Below are positions 38,601 through 48,897 of a stretch of 53,906 nt of DNA, one piece after another. The stretch comes from Rahnella inusitata (GTDB lineage Bacteria > Pseudomonadota > Gammaproteobacteria > Enterobacterales > Enterobacteriaceae). The stretch covers positions 1-53,906 of the forward strand of contig NZ_JYDE01000038.1 in NCBI RefSeq assembly GCF_003263515.1, in the 5' to 3' direction. A program made the translations under genes and the position numbers. Position 1 is the stretch's first letter. Each line of letters begins with the position of its first letter. The notes under the pieces were generated by a model, which was not told where the DNA came from, did no database searches, and saw only the letters and a program-made list of their open reading frames with translations.

Positions 38601-39141
38601 TTTGAAAGACATGCACCCGACCGATCGGGGTAAAATGACTGTCGCAGTGGGACTGGTTCTCGCTGCACGGGTTATGGTCACCAAGCGCGGTAACCGCATT
38701 GGGATCTGTACGTTAGATGACCGCTCAGGTCGTCTGGAAGTGATGTTGTTCACCGAAGCGTTGGAAAAATTCCAGCATTTGTTGGAAAAAGACCGTATCC
38801 TTATCGCCACAGGACAGGTCAGCTTTGATGACTTCAGCGGCGGGCTTAAAATGATGGCCCGCGATATTATGGACATCAGTGAAGCACGGGAAAAATATGC
38901 TCGCGGTCTTGCTATCTCGCTGACTGACAGGCAAATTGATGACCAGCTTTTGAACCGTCTCCGCCAATCGTTGGAACCTCATCGATCGGGGACGATACCA
39001 GTACATCTGTATTACCAACGAGAAAACGCAAGAGCCCGGCTTCGATTCGGGGCGTCCTGGCGTGTTACGCCAACGGACAAACTGTTGCTGGATTTGCGAG
39101 GCCTGGTCGGTAGCGAGCAGGTGGAACTGGAATTTGACTAA
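35659..39141 (+). CDS. dnaE: DNA polymerase III alpha subunit
   Basis: The replicative polymerase, class C. It has 1160 residues, the E. coli length. The N-terminal PHP domain ([13 protein letters not shown], 8-20) leads into the palm with catalytic D401, D403 and D405 in [20 protein letters not shown] lies near 355-366. The fingers segment [19 protein letters not shown], the beta-clamp-binding QVDMFG (about 920) and an OB fold (about 990-1075) follow, and then the tau-binding tail. It lies 73 bp after rnhB within the same operon. Confidence 0.99.
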   Translation: MAEPRFIHLRVHSDYSMVDGLAKVGPLVKCAASLGMPALGITDFTNLCGLVKFYGAAHGAGVKPIIGADLNIQSEILGDELAQLTVLAMNNQGYQNLTLLISRAYQRGYGAAGPIVDREWLAELNEGLILISGAKMGDVGKFLMRGNDFQVELCLDFYQQYFPDRYYLELIRTGRAEEENYLHAAVALATERGLPVVATNDVRFMLPTDFDAHEIRVAIHDGFTLDDPKRPRNYTAQQYMRSEDEMCELFEDIPEALQNSVEIAKRCNVTIRLGEYFLPQFPTGDMTTEDFLVDKSKIGLEERLEFLFPDPEVRAQRRPEYDERLDIELKVINQMGFPGYFLIVMEFIQWSKDNDVPVGPGRGSGAGSLVAYALKITDLDPLEFDLLFERFLNPERVSMPDFDVDFCMEKRDQVIDHVAEMYGREAVSQIITFGTMAAKAVIRDVGRVLGHPYGFVDRISKLVPPDPGMTLEKAFAAEPQLPEIYEADEEVKSLIDMARQLEGVTRNAGKHAGGVVIAPTKITDFAPLYCDAEGNHPVTQFDKNDVEYAGLVKFDFLGLRTLTIIDWALGMINARRAKAGEPPLDIAAIPLDDKKSFDMLQRSETTAVFQLESRGMKDLIKRLKPDSFEDMIALVALFRPGPLQSGMVDNFIDRKHGREELSYPDIQWQHESLKPVLEPTYGIILYQEQVMQIAQVLAGYSLGGADMLRRAMGKKNPVEMAKQRGGFEDGAKARGIDGELAIKIFDLVEKFAGYGFNKSHSAAYALVSYQTLWLKAHYPAEFMAAVMTADMDNTEKVVGLVDECWRMGLKILPPDINSGQYHFHVNDEGEIVYGIGAIKGVGEGPIEAIIEARNEGGYFRELFDLCARADVKKLNKRILEKLIMSGAFDRLGPHRAALMSSLPDALKAADQHAKAEAIGQVDMFGVLAEAPEQVEKSYANVMRWPEQTVLDGERETLGLYLTGHPITQYLKEIERYGGGQRLKDMHPTDRGKMTVAVGLVLAARVMVTKRGNRIGICTLDDRSGRLEVMLFTEALEKFQHLLEKDRILIATGQVSFDDFSGGLKMMARDIMDISEAREKYARGLAISLTDRQIDDQLLNRLRQSLEPHRSGTIPVHLYYQRENARARLRFGASWRVTPTDKLLLDLRGLVGSEQVELEFD

Positions 39142-39153
39142 AATAGGAATGCT

Positions 39154-40113
39154 ATGAGTCTGAATTTTCTTGATTTTGAACAGCCGATTGCGGAACTCGA
39201 AGCGAAAATTGACTCGCTGACTGCAGTCAGCCGTCAAGACGAAAAATTGGATATTAATCTGGACGAAGAAGTTGCACGCTTGCGCGAGAAAAGCGTTGAA
39301 CTGACTCGTAAGATTTTCTCTGATCTGGGCGCCTGGCAGATTGCCCAACTGGCGCGCCATCCTCGTCGCCCTTATACCCTGGATTACATCAAACATATCT
39401 TCACTGAGTTTGATGAACTGGCCGGTGATCGTGCATTCGCTGACGATAAAGCTATCGTTGGCGGGATTGCTCGTTTGGGTGAACGTGCCGTGATGATCAT
39501 TGGTCATCAGAAAGGCCGTGAAACAAAAGAGAAAGTCCGTCGCAACTTTGGTATGCCAGCTCCGGAAGGGTATCGCAAAGCATTACGCCTGATGGAAATG
39601 GCCGAACGTTTCAAATTGCCAATCATCACTTTCATCGACACTCCGGGTGCATACCCTGGCGTCGGTGCAGAAGAACGTGGTCAGTCTGAAGCGATCGCCC
39701 GTAACCTGCGTGAGATGTCACGTCTGAACGTGCCGGTCATCTGTACCGTTATCGGTGAAGGTGGTTCTGGTGGCGCACTGGCTATCGGCGTGGGCGATAA
39801 AGTGAACATGCTGCAATACAGCACCTACTCGGTTATCTCGCCGGAAGGCTGTGCATCAATTCTGTGGAAGAGCGCGGATAAAGCGCCTCTGGCAGCAGAA
39901 GCGATGGGCATCGTGGCACCTCGTCTGAAAGAACTTAAGCTGATCGACTCGGTGATCCCTGAGCCTCTGGGCGGCGCTCATCGTAACGTTGAGGCAATGG
40001 CGGCTTCATTGCGCGCGCAACTGGAAGCTGATCTGAGCGATCTGGATGTGTTGAGCACGGAAGAATTACGTAACCGTCGCTATCAGCGTCTGATGACTTA
40101 CGGCTATTGCTGA
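39154..40113 (+). CDS. accA: acetyl-CoA carboxylase carboxyltransferase subunit alpha
   Basis: With AccD it transfers the carboxyl group from biotin to acetyl-CoA, giving malonyl-CoA. It has 319 residues, as in E. coli. The N-terminal helix [19 protein letters not shown], the [17 protein letters not shown] segment and the crotonase-fold core are seen. The core includes [21 protein letters not shown] split near 160-178 and [12 protein letters not shown] near 202-213. It is the last gene of the operon, 12 bp after dnaE and before a strong terminator. Confidence 0.99.
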   Translation: MSLNFLDFEQPIAELEAKIDSLTAVSRQDEKLDINLDEEVARLREKSVELTRKIFSDLGAWQIAQLARHPRRPYTLDYIKHIFTEFDELAGDRAFADDKAIVGGIARLGERAVMIIGHQKGRETKEKVRRNFGMPAPEGYRKALRLMEMAERFKLPIITFIDTPGAYPGVGAEERGQSEAIARNLREMSRLNVPVICTVIGEGGSGGALAIGVGDKVNMLQYSTYSVISPEGCASILWKSADKAPLAAEAMGIVAPRLKELKLIDSVIPEPLGGAHRNVEAMAASLRAQLEADLSDLDVLSTEELRNRRYQRLMTYGYC

Positions 40114-40130
40114 TTCAGCCCCAGTTTCCG

Positions 40131-40162
40131 AAAGGCCATGCAAATGCATGGCCTTTTTTATT
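40131..40162 (+). terminator. Rho-independent terminator after accA
   Basis: An 11-bp perfect stem AAAGGCCATGC (40131-40141) / GCATGGCCTTT (40146-40156) with an AAAT loop and a T run. It ends the uppS-accA transcription unit. Confidence 0.93.
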
Positions 40163-40301
40163 GTCCATTTTTCTTCTTCAGTCCTTCCTGCATTCTTAAT
40201 TTCCCTCTGCCAGCCAGAAAATCAATGCGAAAGGGTACACACCCGGCGCTAACCGTGTTTCTATAAATAAATGAGATACTAATAACAGAAGGATTTGTCA
40301 G

Positions 40302-42449
40302 ATGAATATTATCGCTATCATGCGCCCGGAAGGGGCTTACTACAAAGAAGAGCCAATCCGCGAACTGGATAGCGCCCTGACGCTTCTCGGATTCCAGGTG
40401 ATTTATCCCCGGGACCGCGCTGACTTACTGAAACTCATCGAAAATAATGCCCGCATTTGCGGAGCCATTTTTGACTGGGATGAGCACAGCGAAGAGCTGT
40501 GCACAGAAATTAATGAGCTCAACGAATACTTGCCCCTCTACGCGTTCATCAATACGCATTCGACGCTGGACGTCGATGTGAATGAAATGCGTATGGTGCT
40601 GTATTTCTTTGAGTATGCGCTGACCGCCGCGGACGATATCGCCAAACGCATCCGCCAGTACACCGACGAATACATTGATACCATCACGCCGCCGCTGACC
40701 AAAGCGCTGTTTAAATACGTCGAGGAAGGTAAGTATACGTTTTGTACGCCTGGGCATATGGCGGGAACGGCTTTTCTGAAAAGCCCGGTCGGCACGCTGT
40801 TCTATGATTTCTTTGGGGCCAAAACGCTGAAGGCCGACGTGTCTATTTCAGTCACCGAACTCGGTTCTTTGCTCGATCACACCGGTCCGCATCTCGAAGC
40901 CGAAGAATATATCGCGCGCACTTTTGGAGCCGAGCAAAGTTATATCGTCACCAACGGCACCTCGACGGCCAACAAAATTGTCGGAATGTACGCCGCGCCG
41001 GCGGGAAGCACGGTACTGATTGACCGCAACTGCCATAAATCGCTGGCGCATCTGATGATGATGACCAATATCGTGCCGATTTATCTGCGTCCGCACCGTA
41101 ACGCATACGGCATTCTTGGCGGGATCCCCAAACACGAATTCTCCCGTGAAAGTATCGAAGAGAAAATCACGCAAACTGAAAATGCCACCTGGCCGGTGCA
41201 TGCCGTCATCACTAACTCCACTTACGATGGTCTGTTGTACAACACTGACTACATTAAAAGTACGCTGGACGTCGCTTCGATTCATTTTGATTCAGCCTGG
41301 GTGCCCTATACCAATTTCCACCCGATCTACGAGGGGAAAAGCGGCATGAGCGGTGAGCGCGTGCCTGGTAAAGTCATTTACGAAACCCAGTCTACGCACA
41401 AGTTACTGGCCGCTTTTTCGCAGGCGTCGATGATCCACATTAAAGGCGATTACAACGAAAGCACCTTTAATGAAGCCTACATGATGCACACCACGACATC
41501 CCCTAACTACGGCATCGTAGCCTCAGCGGAAACGGCAGCCGCGATGCTGCGCGGTAATCCTGGACGGCGGCTGATCAACCGTTCCGTTGAGCGCGCGCTG
41601 CATTTTCGTAAAGAGATCCAGAGACTGCGCGAGGAAACCGACGGGTGGTTCTTCGATATCTGGCAGCCGGAACACATTGATGAAGCTCAGTGCTGGCCAC
41701 TCAATCCGGATGACAACTGGCATGGTTTCGCCAATGCGGATACCGATCATATGTATCTGGATCCGATCAAAGTGACGATCCTCACGCCCGGCATGAATGA
41801 AATGGGCACGCTGGAAGAAGAGGGGATCCCGGCGGCGCTGGTGGCGAAATTCCTTGATGAGCGGGGCGTAGTGGTTGAAAAGACCGGCCCCTACAATCTT
41901 CTGTTCCTGTTCAGCATAGGCATTGATAAAACCAAGTCTATGAGCGTGATGCGCGGGCTGACCGATTTCAAACGCAGCTACGATCTCAATCTGCGCGTCA
42001 AAAATATGCTGCCCGACCTTTACGCGGAAGATCCCGATTTCTATCGCAATATGCGTATTCAGGATCTGGCGCAGGGGATCCACAAGCTGATCGTCCGTCA
42101 CGATCTGCCGCGCTTAATGCTGGAAGCCTTTGATGTCCTGCCGGAAATGAAAATGACGCCGTACGAAATGTTCCAGCATCAGGTGCGCGGACATATCGAC
42201 GAATGCGACATTGACGAACTGATCGGTAAAGTTTCGGCCAATATGATCCTGCCTTATCCGCCAGGCGTGCCGGTGGTGATGCCGGGCGAGATGATCACAG
42301 AGGAAAGCCGCGCCGTGCTCGATTTCCTGATCATGTTGTGTTCGATCGGCGAACGTTATCCGGGCTTTGAAACGGATATTCACGGTGCGCGGCTGACCGA
42401 AGACGGGCGCTATCTGGTGAAAGTCCTTAAACTTCCTGACGCGGAATAA
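40302..42449 (+). CDS. ldcC: lysine decarboxylase LdcC
   Basis: Decarboxylates L-lysine to cadaverine. It is a PLP fold-type I decamer with an N-terminal wing domain. It has 715 residues (E. coli LdcC 713). The PLP lysine is K367 in ETQSTHKLLAAFSQAS. The PLP-binding DSAW (HFDSAWVPYT) and the GTSTANK loop are present. The gene is flanked by accA and yaeR without cadB or cadC, exactly as ldcC in E. coli. This is the reason for choosing LdcC over the acid-inducible CadA. RavA and ppGpp effects are not predictable from sequence. Confidence 0.94.
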   Translation: MNIIAIMRPEGAYYKEEPIRELDSALTLLGFQVIYPRDRADLLKLIENNARICGAIFDWDEHSEELCTEINELNEYLPLYAFINTHSTLDVDVNEMRMVLYFFEYALTAADDIAKRIRQYTDEYIDTITPPLTKALFKYVEEGKYTFCTPGHMAGTAFLKSPVGTLFYDFFGAKTLKADVSISVTELGSLLDHTGPHLEAEEYIARTFGAEQSYIVTNGTSTANKIVGMYAAPAGSTVLIDRNCHKSLAHLMMMTNIVPIYLRPHRNAYGILGGIPKHEFSRESIEEKITQTENATWPVHAVITNSTYDGLLYNTDYIKSTLDVASIHFDSAWVPYTNFHPIYEGKSGMSGERVPGKVIYETQSTHKLLAAFSQASMIHIKGDYNESTFNEAYMMHTTTSPNYGIVASAETAAAMLRGNPGRRLINRSVERALHFRKEIQRLREETDGWFFDIWQPEHIDEAQCWPLNPDDNWHGFANADTDHMYLDPIKVTILTPGMNEMGTLEEEGIPAALVAKFLDERGVVVEKTGPYNLLFLFSIGIDKTKSMSVMRGLTDFKRSYDLNLRVKNMLPDLYAEDPDFYRNMRIQDLAQGIHKLIVRHDLPRLMLEAFDVLPEMKMTPYEMFQHQVRGHIDECDIDELIGKVSANMILPYPPGVPVVMPGEMITEESRAVLDFLIMLCSIGERYPGFETDIHGARLTEDGRYLVKVLKLPDAE

Positions 42450-42454
42450 CCTAC

Positions 42455-42479
42455 AGCCCTCATGATGAGGGCTTTTTAT
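42455..42479 (+). terminator. Rho-independent terminator after ldcC
   Basis: An 8-bp stem AGCCCTCA (42455-42462) / TGAGGGCT (42466-42473) with a 3-nt loop, followed by TTTTATT. Confidence 0.88.
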
Positions 42480-42536
42480 TGACGTCTGCGGGTACGCTGA
42501 GTAACGTGCACCACAATAATCAACAGGACAAACGCC

Positions 42537-42929
42537 ATGCTTACTCTACGCCAAATTCATCACATCGCCGTTATCGGGTCTGATTATCAGGCCAGTAAAC
42601 GCTTCTACTGCGATATCCTCGGTTTCACGCTGGTGGAGGAGTTTTATCGCGAAGAGCGGGATTCATGGAAAGCGGATTTAGCGTTGAATGGCCAGTACAC
42701 CCTCGAACTTTTCAGCTTCCCGATTCCCCCGGCGCGCCAAAGTCGCCCGGAAGCTTGCGGGCTACGCCATCTGGCGTTCAGCGTTGATGATATTGCGCAG
42801 TCTGTTGCCGCGCTGGAGCTGGCGGGCGTTGGGTGCGAACCTGTTCGCGTTGATCCCTATACCGGCAAGCAGTTTACCTTTTTCTCCGATCCTGACGGCT
42901 TGCCGTTAGAACTGTACGAATCCCGGTAA
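42537..42929 (+). CDS. yaeR: VOC-family metalloenzyme-like protein YaeR
   Basis: A 130-residue glyoxalase/bleomycin-resistance-fold protein of unknown substrate. The N-terminal half begins HHIAVIGSDYQASKRFYCDILGF (about 7-30). The second half has GLRHLAFSVDDI (74-85) and ends FFSDPDGLPLELYE, with the metal-ligand His and Glu positions kept. ATG 42537 matches the family start. It precedes tilS by 4 bp, so the two are probably co-translated, as in E. coli. Confidence 0.93.
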   Translation: MLTLRQIHHIAVIGSDYQASKRFYCDILGFTLVEEFYREERDSWKADLALNGQYTLELFSFPIPPARQSRPEACGLRHLAFSVDDIAQSVAALELAGVGCEPVRVDPYTGKQFTFFSDPDGLPLELYESR

Positions 42930-42933
42930 CTCT

Positions 42934-44277
42934 ATGAATTCACACTCTGCGGCCAGCTTTCTGTCTGAGCATCTGCGCATAAAAATGGGTGATGCACGAA
43001 AGCTTTGCGTGGCGTTCAGCGGAGGGCTGGATTCCACGGTGCTGCTGGCGGGTCTGGCAGAACTGCGTGACACTGTGCTGCCGGAGATACAGCTGCGTGC
43101 GTTGCATGTTCATCACGGATTAAGCCAGTTTGCCGATAGCTGGGTAACGCATTGCCATGCCTTTTGCCTGCAACATAACATTGCGTTTTCTGTCGCGCAT
43201 GTGCAGCTGAATGTACAAGACGGCGGCATTGAAGCAGCGGCGCGAGCTGCTCGTTATCAGGCATTTGCAGAGAATCTGGCTAAAGATGAAGTGCTGCTGA
43301 CGGCACAACATCTAAACGATCAGTGCGAAACATTTATGCTGGCGTTAAAACGCGGCAGCGGGCCTGCGGGATTGTCGGCAATGAGTGCGGACAGCTTTTC
43401 GCCGGGTTATCGTCTGTTACGGCCGCTGCTGAGTATCAGCCGCGCACAGCTGGAAGACTACGCCAGTGAGCATCACCTGAACTGGATCGAGGACGACAGC
43501 AATCAGGATCCCCGTTTTGATCGTAACTTCCTGCGTCTTAATATTCTGCCTGAGCTGTATCAGCGCTGGCCGCATTTTGCACAGGCCACTGCCCGTAGTG
43601 CGGCGCTGTGCGCGGAACAGGAATCTCTTCTGGATGAACTGCTGAGTGAAGCTCTGAGCAGATTAACGGATTCGCAGGGCAGTTTAGCGGTAGAAGGGCT
43701 ACTCGACGTTTCTGACGTGAAACGTTCTGCCTTACTGCGCCGCTGGCTGGCCCGACGCGGTGCGAAGATGCCTTCGCGGGAACAGTTACAAATGATCTGG
43801 AATGAAGTCGCGCTAAGCCGGGAAGATGCGCAGGCGCAGTTAAGACTGGGGGCGTTGACCGTTCGTCGCTTTCGTCAGCGTTTGTATCTGTTACCAGAAT
43901 TTCAGCCTTTGAAAGAGGTCGTGCTGAACTGGGATCCTGCTCAGTCTTTAACACTGCCGGACGGACTGGGCACTCTGTCTATCGCTTCCTCACCTGTAGC
44001 GGACGATGAAAACGCATTTGTTCGTCAGCCGCGTACCGGTGAAATCGTCTCTATACGTTTTCAGGCGCACGGGAATATCGAGAAAGTCGGGCGTGACCGC
44101 GCGCGTCAGGCCAAGAAATTATGGTCTGAACTCGGCGTGCCGCCGTGGCAGCGTGACCGTATTCCGTTGATTTACTACAATGAGCAACTTATTGCCGCGC
44201 CGGGCTGGTTCATTACCCGTCAGGCATTGGCCGAAGACAATGAAGCGCAATGGCAGGTCATCTGGTCCGTTGCCTGA
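42934..44277 (+). CDS. tilS: tRNA(Ile)-lysidine synthetase
   Basis: Joins lysine to C34 of the CAU-anticodon tRNA-Ile2 with ATP, switching its charge and codon from Met to Ile. It has 447 residues (E. coli 432). The N-type ATP pyrophosphatase loop [13 protein letters not shown] (about 26-38) and HHGLS are clear, as is [23 protein letters not shown] in two parts (about 110-132). A TilS-specific middle domain and C-terminal substrate-binding domain ([11 protein letters not shown] onwards, about 366-447) complete the protein. The family is essential. Confidence 0.97.
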   Translation: MNSHSAASFLSEHLRIKMGDARKLCVAFSGGLDSTVLLAGLAELRDTVLPEIQLRALHVHHGLSQFADSWVTHCHAFCLQHNIAFSVAHVQLNVQDGGIEAAARAARYQAFAENLAKDEVLLTAQHLNDQCETFMLALKRGSGPAGLSAMSADSFSPGYRLLRPLLSISRAQLEDYASEHHLNWIEDDSNQDPRFDRNFLRLNILPELYQRWPHFAQATARSAALCAEQESLLDELLSEALSRLTDSQGSLAVEGLLDVSDVKRSALLRRWLARRGAKMPSREQLQMIWNEVALSREDAQAQLRLGALTVRRFRQRLYLLPEFQPLKEVVLNWDPAQSLTLPDGLGTLSIASSPVADDENAFVRQPRTGEIVSIRFQAHGNIEKVGRDRARQAKKLWSELGVPPWQRDRIPLIYYNEQLIAAPGWFITRQALAEDNEAQWQVIWSVA

Positions 44278-44330
44278 GAAGAAATGAGATGATTAATTGG
44301 GGCGGACATTCTAAGCCCGCGGGAGAAGTA

Positions 44331-44648
44331 ATGCGTAACGTTGCAGGTATTTTGGCACTGTTAGTGGCGAGTTCGCCGGTTTTCGCGCAGGGAAACAGTG
44401 CTGACGGGCAGTCTAAGTCGGCCAGTTGTGCCGCCTGTCATGGCGCAAACGGTAAAGCGACAAATTCGATTTACCCTAACTTAGCCGGGCAAAACGCTGA
44501 ATATCTGGCGTTGTCATTACATGCGTATAAGAAAGGTGGGCGCAGCGGCGGGCAGGCGGGGGTGATGCAGGCATTCACGGCATCGCTTTCAGATCAGGAT
44601 ATCAGCGATTTGGCGGCATATTACGCCAGCCTCGCGCCGCTGAAATAG
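44331..44648 (+). CDS. monohaem c-type cytochrome (class I, c553/c4-like)
   Basis: A periplasmic electron carrier by prediction. It has 105 residues with a Sec signal [19 protein letters not shown] (cut near 19). The haem-binding motif CAACH lies at 33-37, and Met79 (GVMQAF) is the likely axial ligand. The [25 protein letters not shown] stretch in two parts resembles small c553/c4-type cytochromes. ATG 44331 (GGAG 7 nt upstream) is chosen because it gives a clean signal peptide; in-frame starts at 44250 and 44289 would bury it. There is no partner redox gene beside it. E. coli K-12 has no gene between tilS and rof. Confidence 0.88.
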   Translation: MRNVAGILALLVASSPVFAQGNSADGQSKSASCAACHGANGKATNSIYPNLAGQNAEYLALSLHAYKKGGRSGGQAGVMQAFTASLSDQDISDLAAYYASLAPLK

Positions 44649-44665
44649 CCGGGCTTAGAAATGCA

Positions 44666-44691
44666 AACGGGCAATCCTGAGATTGCCCGTT
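44666..44691. terminator. hairpin between the cytochrome c gene and rof
   Basis: An 11-bp perfect stem AACGGGCAATC (44666-44676) / GATTGCCCGTT (44681-44691) with a CTGA loop. U-tracts are weak on both sides. It lies between convergent genes. Confidence 0.7.
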
Positions 44692-44713
44692 AGTTTGACG
44701 TGTGGAGGGCGCG

Positions 44714-44974
44714 CTACTCAGCGCTGACCACCACGGTGCCAATTTCCGGATGACTAAAGCTTTCGATGTAATCCAGACGCAGGTCGCGTTGTTCGCCGTT
44801 CACCTCGGCCACCAGATATTCTACTTTCTTACGCATCAGCAGATCGTTAGCCTTCGCCTCGACGATTTCTCCGCTACGCAGCTTCAGTGTCAACACCAGG
44901 TGACTCTGGCAGGCGAGCTCGAGATTATCGTAGTCATCACAATTGATGGGTTGGTACTCATCATTCATCGACAT
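44714..44974 (-). CDS. rof: Rho-binding antiterminator Rof
   Basis: An inhibitor of transcription terminator Rho (YaeO). It binds near the Rho primary RNA site and lowers Rho-dependent termination. It has 86 residues (E. coli about 84-86). [17 protein letters not shown] near the start, [23 protein letters not shown] in the middle and [13 protein letters not shown] at the end are diagnostic. It starts inside the 3' end of yaeP (14-bp overlap), so the pair is translationally coupled. ATG 44968 is an alternative start two codons in. Confidence 0.96.
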   Translation of the reverse strand: MSMNDEYQPINCDDYDNLELACQSHLVLTLKLRSGEIVEAKANDLLMRKKVEYLVAEVNGEQRDLRLDYIESFSHPEIGTVVVSAE

Positions 44975-45161
44975 AATCGCTCACCAATAAGTTAGCGGCG
45001 GCATAGGCCGCCTGGTCCCTAACGGAGGACGGAAGGTCAGCGTTTGCTGCCACTTCGTCCAATGCTTTCAATACACAGCCCAATGCATCGGGCACATATC
45101 CCAGATCGCCGCTGGCAATCTCTGAATATTTACGGCGTACCAACTCACAGTATTGTTGCAT
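44961..45161 (-). CDS. yaeP: UPF0253 family protein YaeP
   Basis: A 66-residue conserved protein of unknown function. The sequence [36 protein letters not shown] (read in parts) and the C-terminal [17 protein letters not shown] match the YaeP family. It is the upstream partner of rof, as in E. coli. GGGAGAAC precedes ATG 45161. Confidence 0.95.
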   Translation of the reverse strand: MQQYCELVRRKYSEIASGDLGYVPDALGCVLKALDEVAANADLPSSVRDQAAYAAANLLVSDYVDE

Positions 45162-45227
45162 AGGTTCTCCCTTAAAAGCGTATCCCTCTGAGGAAAGCGC
45201 AGAAAGATAAGCTCTCAGTATTTATCG

Positions 45228-45236
45228 ACTATAGCA
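45228..45236 (-). promoter_or_regulatory. extended -10 promoter for yaeP-rof
   Basis: On the minus strand TGCTATAGT forms an extended -10 (TGn plus TATAGT at 45228-45233), about 67 bp before yaeP. No good -35 is visible, which extended -10 promoters tolerate. Confidence 0.45.
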
Positions 45237-45377
45237 CAGGAGAGTCTCAGTTATTAGACAACCCACAAAGGTTTATCGTTTGCGTTGAAACGGTTATTCA
45301 GAAGGACCTGCGGGGTTAAACTGGTCGCGACGTGACGCTTTCAAGTACACTGTGCGTCTATCATCAAGAGGTTTACC

Positions 45378-45938
45378 ATGGCGTTAAAAGCAACTATTTA
45401 TAAAGCAGTGATCAACATCGCTGATATGGACCGCAATTTCTTTCATGACGCCAACCTGACACTGGCCCAGCATCCTTCAGAAACAGAACAACGCATGATG
45501 CTGCGTCTGCTTGCCTGGATTTACCATGCCGATGAGCGACTGACGTTTACCCGCGGATTAAGCGCAGAAGATGAGCCGGAAATCTGGCGTAAAAATGACC
45601 ATAATGGCATCGAGTTATGGGTCGAATTAGGGCTGCCTGATGAGAAGCGTCTGAAAAGAGCCTGTAACCAGTCGCGCGAAGTGGTGCTTTACGCTTACGG
45701 TGAGCGCGCGGCCAGAGTTTGGTGGTCGCAAATCGAAGGCAAAGTCAGAGGTTTTGAGAATTTGCGCATTCGTTATATCGACGATGAAATGCTGACTCAG
45801 CTCACCGCATTTGGCAGCAGAACCATGGATTTACAAGCGACTTTGCAAGACGGAACTATTTGGCTTTCCGATGCTCAGAGTAATTTAGAAATTCATTTTT
45901 CTGAATGGAAAGAGTCAGTCGTAAAAGAAGCAAGGTAA
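45378..45938 (+). CDS. yaeQ: YaeQ family protein
   Basis: A 186-residue protein (E. coli 181) with a variant PD-(D/E)xK nuclease-like fold. Its biochemical role is not settled; it was first noted as a multicopy suppressor of RfaH loss. The start [41 protein letters not shown] and the [21 protein letters not shown] block are family features. It precedes arfB by 5 bp and is probably in one operon with it. Confidence 0.94.
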   Translation: MALKATIYKAVINIADMDRNFFHDANLTLAQHPSETEQRMMLRLLAWIYHADERLTFTRGLSAEDEPEIWRKNDHNGIELWVELGLPDEKRLKRACNQSREVVLYAYGERAARVWWSQIEGKVRGFENLRIRYIDDEMLTQLTAFGSRTMDLQATLQDGTIWLSDAQSNLEIHFSEWKESVVKEAR

Positions 45939-45943
45939 CAGGT

Positions 45944-46354
45944 GTGCTAATCCTTTCCGGCAAAATGGAAATACCAGACAGCGAAATTGAATTAACGGCA
46001 ATCCGCGCGCAGGGCAACGGTGGCCAGAACGTCAATAAAACGTCAACGGCAATACATTTACGTTTTGATATTAAAGCCTCAAGTTTGCCAGACTACTATA
46101 AAGAACGTCTGATGGCGTTCAATCACCATTCCATTACGGCTGATGGTTGGGTGGTTATCAAGGCGCAGGAATCCCGCAGCCAGGAACAGAACCGCGAAGC
46201 GGCGCTGGCACGGTTGAATACTTTGATTGCGCAGGCGATGGTGGTGGAAAAACCCCGTCGTGCAACTAAGCCAACCAAGGGGTCTAAGATCCGCCGGGTG
46301 GAAAGCAAAGTGCGCAAGGGCGCGACAAAAGCATTGCGGGGCAAAGTTCGATAG
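45944..46354 (+). CDS. arfB: alternative ribosome-rescue factor ArfB (peptidyl-tRNA hydrolase)
   Basis: Rescues ribosomes stalled on non-stop mRNA by hydrolysing peptidyl-tRNA. It has 136 residues from GTG 45944 (E. coli YaeJ 140). The catalytic GGQ lies at 26-28 in [20 protein letters not shown]. The C-terminal tail is rich in Lys and Arg ([20 protein letters not shown]...RGKVR) and in the family enters the mRNA channel. GTG 45944 is chosen because AAGG lies 8 nt upstream and the length fits. The upstream in-frame ATG at 45905 lies inside yaeQ. Confidence 0.95.
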   Translation: MLILSGKMEIPDSEIELTAIRAQGNGGQNVNKTSTAIHLRFDIKASSLPDYYKERLMAFNHHSITADGWVVIKAQESRSQEQNREAALARLNTLIAQAMVVEKPRRATKPTKGSKIRRVESKVRKGATKALRGKVR

Positions 46355-46418
46355 CCTTATATCGTGTTGCAGGACAATTTTTATCGCAACACTCAGAAAG
46401 AGCAGTAGGGGAGAAACT

Positions 46419-47096
46419 GTGAAAAAAATCATCATAACCGCAGTGCTGGCGCTCGGGGCGCTGTCACTGTTTGGCTGCCACACCGCTGCCTTCAATCAGG
46501 AAAAACCGTTGCAGGCGATGCAGCAAAGTTACAGTGGTGTCCTGCCGTGCGCCGATTGTGGCGGGCTGGAGACATCCTTATTCCTCCAGCAGGACGGCAC
46601 GTATGTTCTGCAGGAAACCTATCAGGCAGCCAAATACGGCGATCAGACTTTCGCCAGCTATGGCAGTTGGGCGAGAACCGCTGACAAGCTGGTCCTGACC
46701 GATGCTAAGGGTGAAAAGCGTTACTTCCACCCGAAAGATGAAAATCTTGAAATGCTTGATACCAGCGGTGCGCCGATTATTTCGTCGCTCAATTACACGC
46801 TGAAACCTACGCAGCAGAGTTTACCGAAGACGCCCATGCCGCTGACCGGTATGATGCAGTACAGCGCCGATGCCGCTTCTTTCAAGGATTGTGCGACAGG
46901 GAAAGTTTTCCCGATGTCTGCCAGCAAATCGCTGCAACAGGGATATCTCGCGGCGCGTAAGGCACCAAATCAGCTGGTCTTTGTATCAATGGATGGTCAT
47001 TTCATGACGGAACCGTCGATGGAAGAAGGGCAGATGCAGAAAGCTGTGGTGGCTGATAAAAACGTAAAGTTTGATGCAACCAAAGCTTGTCCGTAA
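46419..47096 (+). CDS. nlpE: envelope-stress lipoprotein NlpE
   Basis: An outer-membrane lipoprotein that activates the Cpx response on surface contact, lipoprotein sorting faults or redox stress. It has 225 residues from GTG 46419 (E. coli 236). The signal ends in LFGC with the acylated C20. The N-terminal domain carries the C44-x-x-C47 motif (VLPCADCGGL). The C-terminal domain keeps the two cysteines (KDCATGK and the final KACP) that form the redox-sensing disulfide in E. coli. GGGGAG precedes the GTG. The reading frame upstream of 46419 overlaps arfB and is not real. Confidence 0.95.
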   Translation: MKKIIITAVLALGALSLFGCHTAAFNQEKPLQAMQQSYSGVLPCADCGGLETSLFLQQDGTYVLQETYQAAKYGDQTFASYGSWARTADKLVLTDAKGEKRYFHPKDENLEMLDTSGAPIISSLNYTLKPTQQSLPKTPMPLTGMMQYSADAASFKDCATGKVFPMSASKSLQQGYLAARKAPNQLVFVSMDGHFMTEPSMEEGQMQKAVVADKNVKFDATKACP

Positions 47097-47124
47097 GTAC
47101 CGCTGCTAAGCGAAAAGCACAAAT

Positions 47125-47153
47125 AAAAATGCCCGCTCAATGCGGGCATTTTT
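47125..47153. terminator. bidirectional terminator between nlpE and proS
   Basis: A 12-bp perfect stem AAAAATGCCCGC (47125-47136) / GCGGGCATTTTT (47142-47153) with a TCAAT loop. It separates nlpE (+) from proS (-). Confidence 0.93.
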
Positions 47154-47178
47154 ATATACAACGATCTTTGGCAGATCC

Positions 47179-48897
47179 TTAACGCGGGATCTGGCCCAGC
47201 AGATAAGAAACGATATCGCTTTGTTTGATCATTTGTTTTTCACCGGAGCGACGGTTTTTGTATTCCAGCTCTTCAGCGTCCAGATTACGATCGCCAATCA
47301 CGACGTTATGCGGAACACCGATCAGTTCCATATCCGCAAACATTACCCCAGGACGCTCTTTACGATCGTCGAGGATCACGTCAATACCGTGTGAACGCAG
47401 TTCTGCATATAACGCTTCTGCCGCATCTTTCACGCGGAAAGATTTGTGCATGTTCATTGGCAGAATAGCGACCTGGAACGGAGCAATAGCGTCCGGCCAG
47501 ATGATACCGCGATCGTCGTGGTTCTGTTCGATAGCGGCGGCAACCACGCGGCTCACACCGATACCGTAACAACCCATGGTCATCACCTGATTACGACCAT
47601 CCTCACCCTGAACGGTTGCATTCATCGCTTTTGAATACTTGATGCCCAGTTGGAAGATATGACCGACTTCGATACCGCGCTTAATCACCAGCGTACCCTG
47701 ACCATCCGGGCTTGGATCACCAGCCACCACGTTACGCAGATCCGCCACTTCTGGCAGCGCAGCATCGCGATCCCAGTTAATGCCGAAATAATGCTGGCCG
47801 TCGATGTTGGCTCCCGCGCTGAAATCGCTCATGGCAGCAACGGTACGGTCAACAACCACTGGCATTGGCAGATTGACCGGACCGAGCGAACCCGGGCCAG
47901 CCGCAACGATTTCACGGATTTCCGCTTCGGTAGCAAAAGTCAGTGGCGCTGCAACTTGTGGCAGTTTTTCCGCTTTGATTTCGTTGAGTTCATGATCGCC
48001 GCGAATGAGCAGGGCGATCAGTTTATGGCCGCTTTCTGGCGTTGCATGAACCATCAGGGTTTTCACGGTTTTCTCAACCGGCACCTGGAACTGTTCTGTC
48101 AGCTCAGCAATGGTTTTGGCATTTGGCGTTTCAACGATGCGCATCTCTTCGGTCGCCGCGCCGCGAGGGGCGGTCGGAGCCAACGCTTCTGCGAACTCGA
48201 TGTTGGCCGCGAAATCTGAAGAGTCAGAGAATACGACATCATCTTCGCCGCTCTGCGCCAGAACCTGGAATTCGTGAGACGCGCTGCCGCCGATAGAACC
48301 GGTATCTGCCAGTACTGCACGGAAATCCAGGCCCATACGGTTGAAAATCTGGCTGTAGGCCGCGTACATCACATCATACGTTTCCTGCAAAGATTCCTGC
48401 GTCGTGTGGAACGAGTAGGCATCTTTCATCAGGAATTCACGGGAACGCATCACACCAAAACGCGGGCGAACTTCGTCACGGAATTTGGTCTGGATCTGGA
48501 AGAAGTTCAGTGGCAGCTGCTTGTATGAGCTGACTTCATTACGGATCAAGTCGGTAATCACTTCTTCATGGGTTGGACCCAGAACGAACGGACGATCACC
48601 ACGGTCAACAAAACGCAGCAATTCAGGACCGTATTGTTCCCAACGTCCGCTCTCCTGCCACAGGTCGGCGGGCTGAACTACCGGCATCGACACTTCAATG
48701 GCGTTCGCGTTGTTCATTTCTTCGCGCACGATGTTTTCAACTTTTCTGAGAACACGCAGGCCGGTTGGCAGCCAGGTGTACAGGCCGGAAGCCAGTTTGC
48801 GGATCATCCCCGCACGCAGCATCAGCTGATGGCTGATAACTTCCGCGTCGGCTGGCGTCTCTTTCAGAGTAGAGAGCAGATATTGAGTAGTACGCAT
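47179..48897 (-). CDS. proS: prolyl-tRNA synthetase
   Basis: Charges tRNA-Pro. It is the bacterial-type class II enzyme of 572 residues, as in E. coli. Class II motifs are visible: motif 2 around [26 protein letters not shown] (about 138-163) and motif 3 near [17 protein letters not shown] (about 440-456). The inserted editing domain (about 224-407) removes Ala-tRNA-Pro. An anticodon-binding domain ends the protein. The 5' leader contains a tight hairpin. Confidence 0.98.
   Translation of the reverse strand: MRTTQYLLSTLKETPADAEVISHQLMLRAGMIRKLASGLYTWLPTGLRVLRKVENIVREEMNNANAIEVSMPVVQPADLWQESGRWEQYGPELLRFVDRGDRPFVLGPTHEEVITDLIRNEVSSYKQLPLNFFQIQTKFRDEVRPRFGVMRSREFLMKDAYSFHTTQESLQETYDVMYAAYSQIFNRMGLDFRAVLADTGSIGGSASHEFQVLAQSGEDDVVFSDSSDFAANIEFAEALAPTAPRGAATEEMRIVETPNAKTIAELTEQFQVPVEKTVKTLMVHATPESGHKLIALLIRGDHELNEIKAEKLPQVAAPLTFATEAEIREIVAAGPGSLGPVNLPMPVVVDRTVAAMSDFSAGANIDGQHYFGINWDRDAALPEVADLRNVVAGDPSPDGQGTLVIKRGIEVGHIFQLGIKYSKAMNATVQGEDGRNQVMTMGCYGIGVSRVVAAAIEQNHDDRGIIWPDAIAPFQVAILPMNMHKSFRVKDAAEALYAELRSHGIDVILDDRKERPGVMFADMELIGVPHNVVIGDRNLDAEELEYKNRRSGEKQMIKQSDIVSYLLGQIPR

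Noticed and set aside
46227-46418. Upstream extension of the nlpE frame
   Set aside because: It overlaps arfB in another frame and would place the lipoprotein signal inside the protein. GTG 46419 with GGGGAG gives a proper signal peptide.
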